Part shown: piece after piece, positions 6,066-8,372 of the stretch | How positions within the stretch are numbered: the stretch's first letter is position 1 | Layout of the letters: every line of letters begins with the position of its first letter | Assembly: GCA_002439555.1 (NCBI GenBank) | Contig: DJOC01000072.1 | Location: 19,286 to 27,657 of the forward strand | DNA length: 8,372 nt | Origin: Caryophanales bacterium UBA6448 | Lineage (GTDB): Bacteria; Bacillota_I; Bacilli_A; RF39; UBA660 | Direction: 5' to 3' | The notes under the pieces: model-generated | The model's database searches: none | The model's input: only the letters and a program-made list of their open reading frames with translations | Told to the model about the DNA's origin: nothing | Made by a program: the position numbers and the translations under genes

Positions 6066-6086
6066 ATAGTTATCAAATAATGTCAA
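6058..6086 (-). promoter_or_regulatory. Proximal promoter P2 of the 139-residue protein gene
   Basis: TTGACA (6081-6086) and TATAAT (6058-6063) on the minus strand, spaced exactly 17 bp: a perfect consensus vegetative promoter. Transcription would start near 6051, giving a leader of about 20 nt that carries the AAGGGGG ribosome-binding site. Confidence 0.8.
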
Positions 6087-6125
6087 GTTTACACCTCAAT
6101 ATTATTATTTACCCAATGGAACCTA

Positions 6126-6154
6126 ATTATACAATGATTTTTATTTACTGTCAA
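6126..6154 (-). promoter_or_regulatory. Distal promoter P1 of the 139-residue protein gene
   Basis: TTGACA (6149-6154) and TATAAT (6126-6131) on the minus strand, again exactly 17 bp apart. It begins immediately after the dnaI terminator. The transcript would start near 6119 and run through P2 into the gene with a leader of about 90 nt. Confidence 0.8.
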
Positions 6155-6186
6155 ATAAAAAGTGAAAATAACATCTATTTTCACTT
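6154..6186 (-). terminator. Terminator of the dnaB-dnaI operon
   Basis: Perfect 11-bp inverted repeat AAGTGAAAATA (6160-6170) / TATTTTCACTT (6176-6186) with a 5-nt loop. On the minus strand it starts within the dnaI stop codon and is followed by a T-rich tract that runs into the -35 of the next promoter. A clear intrinsic terminator. Confidence 0.88.
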
Positions 6187-7063
6187 AATTTCTACGATTT
6201 ACCGATATTAAAGGCATATCTATCGTTAATTGTTTTATTCTTTCAATAATTCTTCGAGCTTTAACATTATCAACATTATCTTTAGAACAAGACAAGTGTT
6301 TTTCAAGTTCATTTATATCTAAATTACTTGTAAAAAATGTAGTTTTATGTTTATTCATTCTTTCTTGTAAAATAGTACCAAGGATCTCATCTCTTCCCCA
6401 ATTAGTTACATTTTCAGCACCAATATCATCAAGTACAAGAATTTCCACATTTGAATAGTAACTTACCTTACTTTCTACCAAAGATAAATCCTCTTTTAAA
6501 GTTCGAAGTAATTCAGGGTAATACACTATTTCATATGAAATATGTTTTTTTATTTCAAGTTCATTTAAAAGGCAAGCAAGTAAAAAAGTTTTACCACTTC
6601 CAAAACTTCCGTGTAAATATAAACCTTTTGGACTAGATTTAATATTGTATTCATCATAAAATTTCTTTAAAAATTTAATTAACTCTATTCTATTTTTATC
6701 AGACACATCAATATCTTTCATACGAGCATTTTTTAGTTCATTATTTTCATCTTTTGCATTTAAAATATTTTCATATTCTTTTAACTTTTTACATTTTGCA
6801 TAACCAAAACATAAGAAACTTTCTTTATTCTCCGGATAGTATACATAACCTTTAATTTTATTTTTACACTCACTTAATCCAGGACATTTTTTACAATTAT
6901 GTAATTCATTTAAAGTGTCCTCTAAAGAAGATAAATTATTTTTAGCTTCGGTTTCATTTATCTTAAATTTATTTATAAGTGCTATAAAATTAGGATTATT
7001 TTTAAGTTCTTCATATTTATCATTTAAAATATTTTCATTATAATTACTTTTTATTTTTTCCAT
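6185..7063 (-). CDS. dnaI: Primosomal protein DnaI (helicase loader)
   Basis: AAA+ ATPase that loads the replicative helicase onto DNA with DnaB and DnaD in the Bacilli-type primosome. The 292 residues compare with about 310 in Bacillus subtilis. The N-terminal helicase-binding domain carries a cysteine cluster, CKKC (C57, C60), C66, C85 and C91, consistent with the zinc site of the family. The C-terminal AAA+ domain has Walker A GSFGSGKT (152-159), Walker B ILVLDDIGAE (D212, D213), a sensor-1 asparagine in TTFFTSNLDI (N247) and an arginine-finger region RRIIERIK (270-277). The ATG at 7061-7063 shares one base with the dnaB stop (TAATG) and has AAAGGAG 8 nt upstream, so translation is probably coupled to dnaB. 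A strong terminator follows directly. Confidence 0.95.
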   Translation of the reverse strand: MEKIKSNYNENILNDKYEELKNNPNFIALINKFKINETEAKNNLSSLEDTLNELHNCKKCPGLSECKNKIKGYVYYPENKESFLCFGYAKCKKLKEYENILNAKDENNELKNARMKDIDVSDKNRIELIKFLKKFYDEYNIKSSPKGLYLHGSFGSGKTFLLACLLNELEIKKHISYEIVYYPELLRTLKEDLSLVESKVSYYSNVEILVLDDIGAENVTNWGRDEILGTILQERMNKHKTTFFTSNLDINELEKHLSCSKDNVDNVKARRIIERIKQLTIDMPLISVNRRN

Positions 7064-8319
7064 TACTTAAACTCCTTTAACAAATCAGTTAATTCCTTTT
7101 GTTCTTCTTCAGATGCATCATTTTTTTCAATTTTTGTATTAAACCAAGCAGGTTCACTAATTTTCTTACTTGAAACAGTTATCTTTTTATTTAACTTTTT
7201 ATGTTCTTTTTCTGCAAACTTCATAGCTTCTTCAGCAGTTTTTAAATCAGCCCTTTTCCATTGACCTGCAATAGTTTCAACATAAGCAGTTGTAAGACGA
7301 TTATTATTTTTACGAAGACAATAATCAAGTAAAACATTTACTACTGCTGGCGTAAGTTCTAAATCCACCAAAAGGTTTTCCACAAGTTTTAAATCTTTAG
7401 TTGTAGGACTTGCACCTTTATTTTTATATTTTAAAAAGTCATAAGGACTTATACTTTCAAACATTTGAACAATTTGAGCGTGAAGTGAGTTATCGCCACT
7501 TGCCTTTTTTAAGTATTCTGGTTGAGTTCTATAAACAAGTGTTGGCATACTATTTGACGATAAATTATATTTCTTTCGAGCATTTATTCTAAGTTCATTT
7601 TTATCAATCATTCCAAATTCATTTAAACTAACTCTTATAAGTTCAATCATTTGTAAAGTATCAAAATTATATATAAATGATAAATTATCAATTAATTCTC
7701 TAGCCTTTTTATTAAGAGCTTTTTCTGATAAAACACTTTTTGGTATCGAAGAGATAATTAGGTCATAATCGATTTTACTATTTAAACTAATTGAACTTGA
7801 GCATCTTTCTTTAGCACCATCCTTCGGAGCATAGGAAGAAGAGGTAAATACTTCATCCATCTTTTTAGTAATTTCCTCATAACCGGAATAATCACTTCTT
7901 TTCTTTTGAAAATATTTAAATAATTTATCATATTCATCAGGTCCAATATTACTATAAAGTACCATATTAAGTATTGGATGATTAAAAAATTCTGATGGTA
8001 AAAGTGGACTATAAAGTTCATAAATATATGATTTTACATCACCAGGTTTTACATATGTTTTTATAAGTCCTGCGGCTTCAAGAGAGTAAAATGCACTTTG
8101 AACATTTTCCTTCGTATCATTTAAAAGTGAAATTAAATGCTGATGAATTTCTTCTTCACTTTCTTCCTCTTTTAAAGATAAATCTTGCCACAAAATAAGA
8201 TATAAAGAAACCGCTAAACTTCCTATTATAGGCATATAAAAAGAAATTAAGTTTTTCTTGTCTACATCACTTAAAATAGTCTTATTAATAACTTTATACT
8301 TATCTGCAGGTAAAAACAT
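7063..8319 (-). CDS. dnaB: Replication initiation and membrane attachment protein DnaB (DnaD-like)
   Basis: Gram-positive primosome protein, unrelated to the helicase called DnaB in E. coli. In B. subtilis it acts with DnaD and DnaI to load the helicase at oriC and at stalled forks. The 418 residues are somewhat shorter than the roughly 470 of B. subtilis. The N-terminal segment has the family's ISFYMPIIGSLAVSLYLILW stretch (25-44), a winged-helix-type region. The C-terminal DnaB/DnaD helical domain (about 285-372) includes the YxxxIxxxW motif as YVETIAGQW (346-354), then a charged tail. The start is ATG at 8317-8319 with a near-perfect AGGAGG 5 nt upstream. It is the first gene of a two-gene operon, and its stop codon overlaps the dnaI start. 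Confidence 0.92.
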   Translation of the reverse strand: MFLPADKYKVINKTILSDVDKKNLISFYMPIIGSLAVSLYLILWQDLSLKEEESEEEIHQHLISLLNDTKENVQSAFYSLEAAGLIKTYVKPGDVKSYIYELYSPLLPSEFFNHPILNMVLYSNIGPDEYDKLFKYFQKKRSDYSGYEEITKKMDEVFTSSSYAPKDGAKERCSSSISLNSKIDYDLIISSIPKSVLSEKALNKKARELIDNLSFIYNFDTLQMIELIRVSLNEFGMIDKNELRINARKKYNLSSNSMPTLVYRTQPEYLKKASGDNSLHAQIVQMFESISPYDFLKYKNKGASPTTKDLKLVENLLVDLELTPAVVNVLLDYCLRKNNNRLTTAYVETIAGQWKRADLKTAEEAMKFAEKEHKKLNKKITVSSKKISEPAWFNTKIEKNDASEEEQKELTDLLKEFK

Positions 8320-8336
8320 ATTTTCCTCCTACAAAT

Positions 8337-8365
8337 ATTATAAGATATAAAAATTAAAATCACAA
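8337..8365 (-). promoter_or_regulatory. Likely promoter of the dnaB-dnaI operon
   Basis: On the minus strand TTGTGA (8360-8365, 4/6) and a perfect TATAAT (8337-8342) are 17 bp apart. Transcription would start near 8330, leaving a leader of only about 11 nt that still contains AGGAGG. Because the window ends at 8372, an upstream gene such as nrdR (present before dnaB in Bacillus) could also feed in. Confidence 0.5.
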
Positions 8366-8372
8366 TAAAAAA

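Noticed and set aside
6052..6090. Possible 12-codon TTG-initiated leader peptide on the minus strand downstream of GAGGTG
   Set aside because: Its sequence is fully explained by the -35, spacer and -10 of promoter P2, and a TTG start with so short a frame is weak evidence.
7782..8021. Minus-strand 79-codon frame inside dnaB
   Set aside because: It is an alternative frame of the secure dnaB coding sequence, with no start signals and an improbable composition.
1..8372. CRISPR arrays, insertion sequences, tRNA or rRNA genes, and phage genes
   Set aside because: I see no regularly spaced repeats, transposase or integrase frames, or tRNA/rRNA signatures; the window is housekeeping genes in normal composition.

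Overview
The window is AT-rich DNA from a low-GC Gram-positive bacterium (Bacillota). The DnaB(DnaD-like)/DnaI primosome pair is characteristic of the Bacilli and their relatives. The recA promoter has a DinR/LexA-type SOS box, and ribosome-binding sites are of the AGGAGG kind. The genetic code looks standard: tryptophans I checked are TGG, and the (p)ppGpp hydrolase gene ends in TGA, so this is not a code-4 mollicute. An uncultured gut Bacilli or Erysipelotrichia/RF39-like lineage would fit, but that placement is inference.

All six protein genes read on the minus strand, so in transcription order the window runs from right to left. It starts with dnaB and dnaI (8319-6185), a two-gene primosome operon with a 1-nt stop/start overlap and a strong terminator. 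Next is a 139-residue protein I do not recognise (6030-5611), preceded by two perfect-consensus vegetative promoters and followed by its own terminator. Then comes recA (5453-4410), with an SOS-box promoter and a second promoter closer to the gene. A short Rel/SpoT-family gene follows (4342-2963): its (p)ppGpp hydrolase site is intact, its synthetase site appears dead, and it lacks the C-terminal regulatory half. Last is ppdK (2707-86), pyruvate phosphate dikinase, with its own promoter and terminator. A promoter-like element at the left edge may serve the next gene beyond the window.

The gaps between genes are short (67-255 bp) and almost fully explained by promoter/terminator pairs, so most genes look like independent transcription units. 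The exception is the 255-bp gap between the Rel-like gene and ppdK. It holds a bidirectional terminator and, on the plus strand, what looks like a small RNA gene of about 90 nt. That candidate has a promoter at the right distance, a perfect 10-bp closing stem followed by seven Ts, and an anti-Shine-Dalgarno-like CTCCTT loop. It overlaps the stop codon of the Rel-like gene in antisense.

Together the genes cover replication restart/initiation (dnaB, dnaI), recombination and the SOS response (recA), alarmone removal (Rel-like hydrolase) and pyruvate/PEP interconversion (ppdK). The observations most worth a second look are the degenerate Rel protein and the candidate small RNA beside it.
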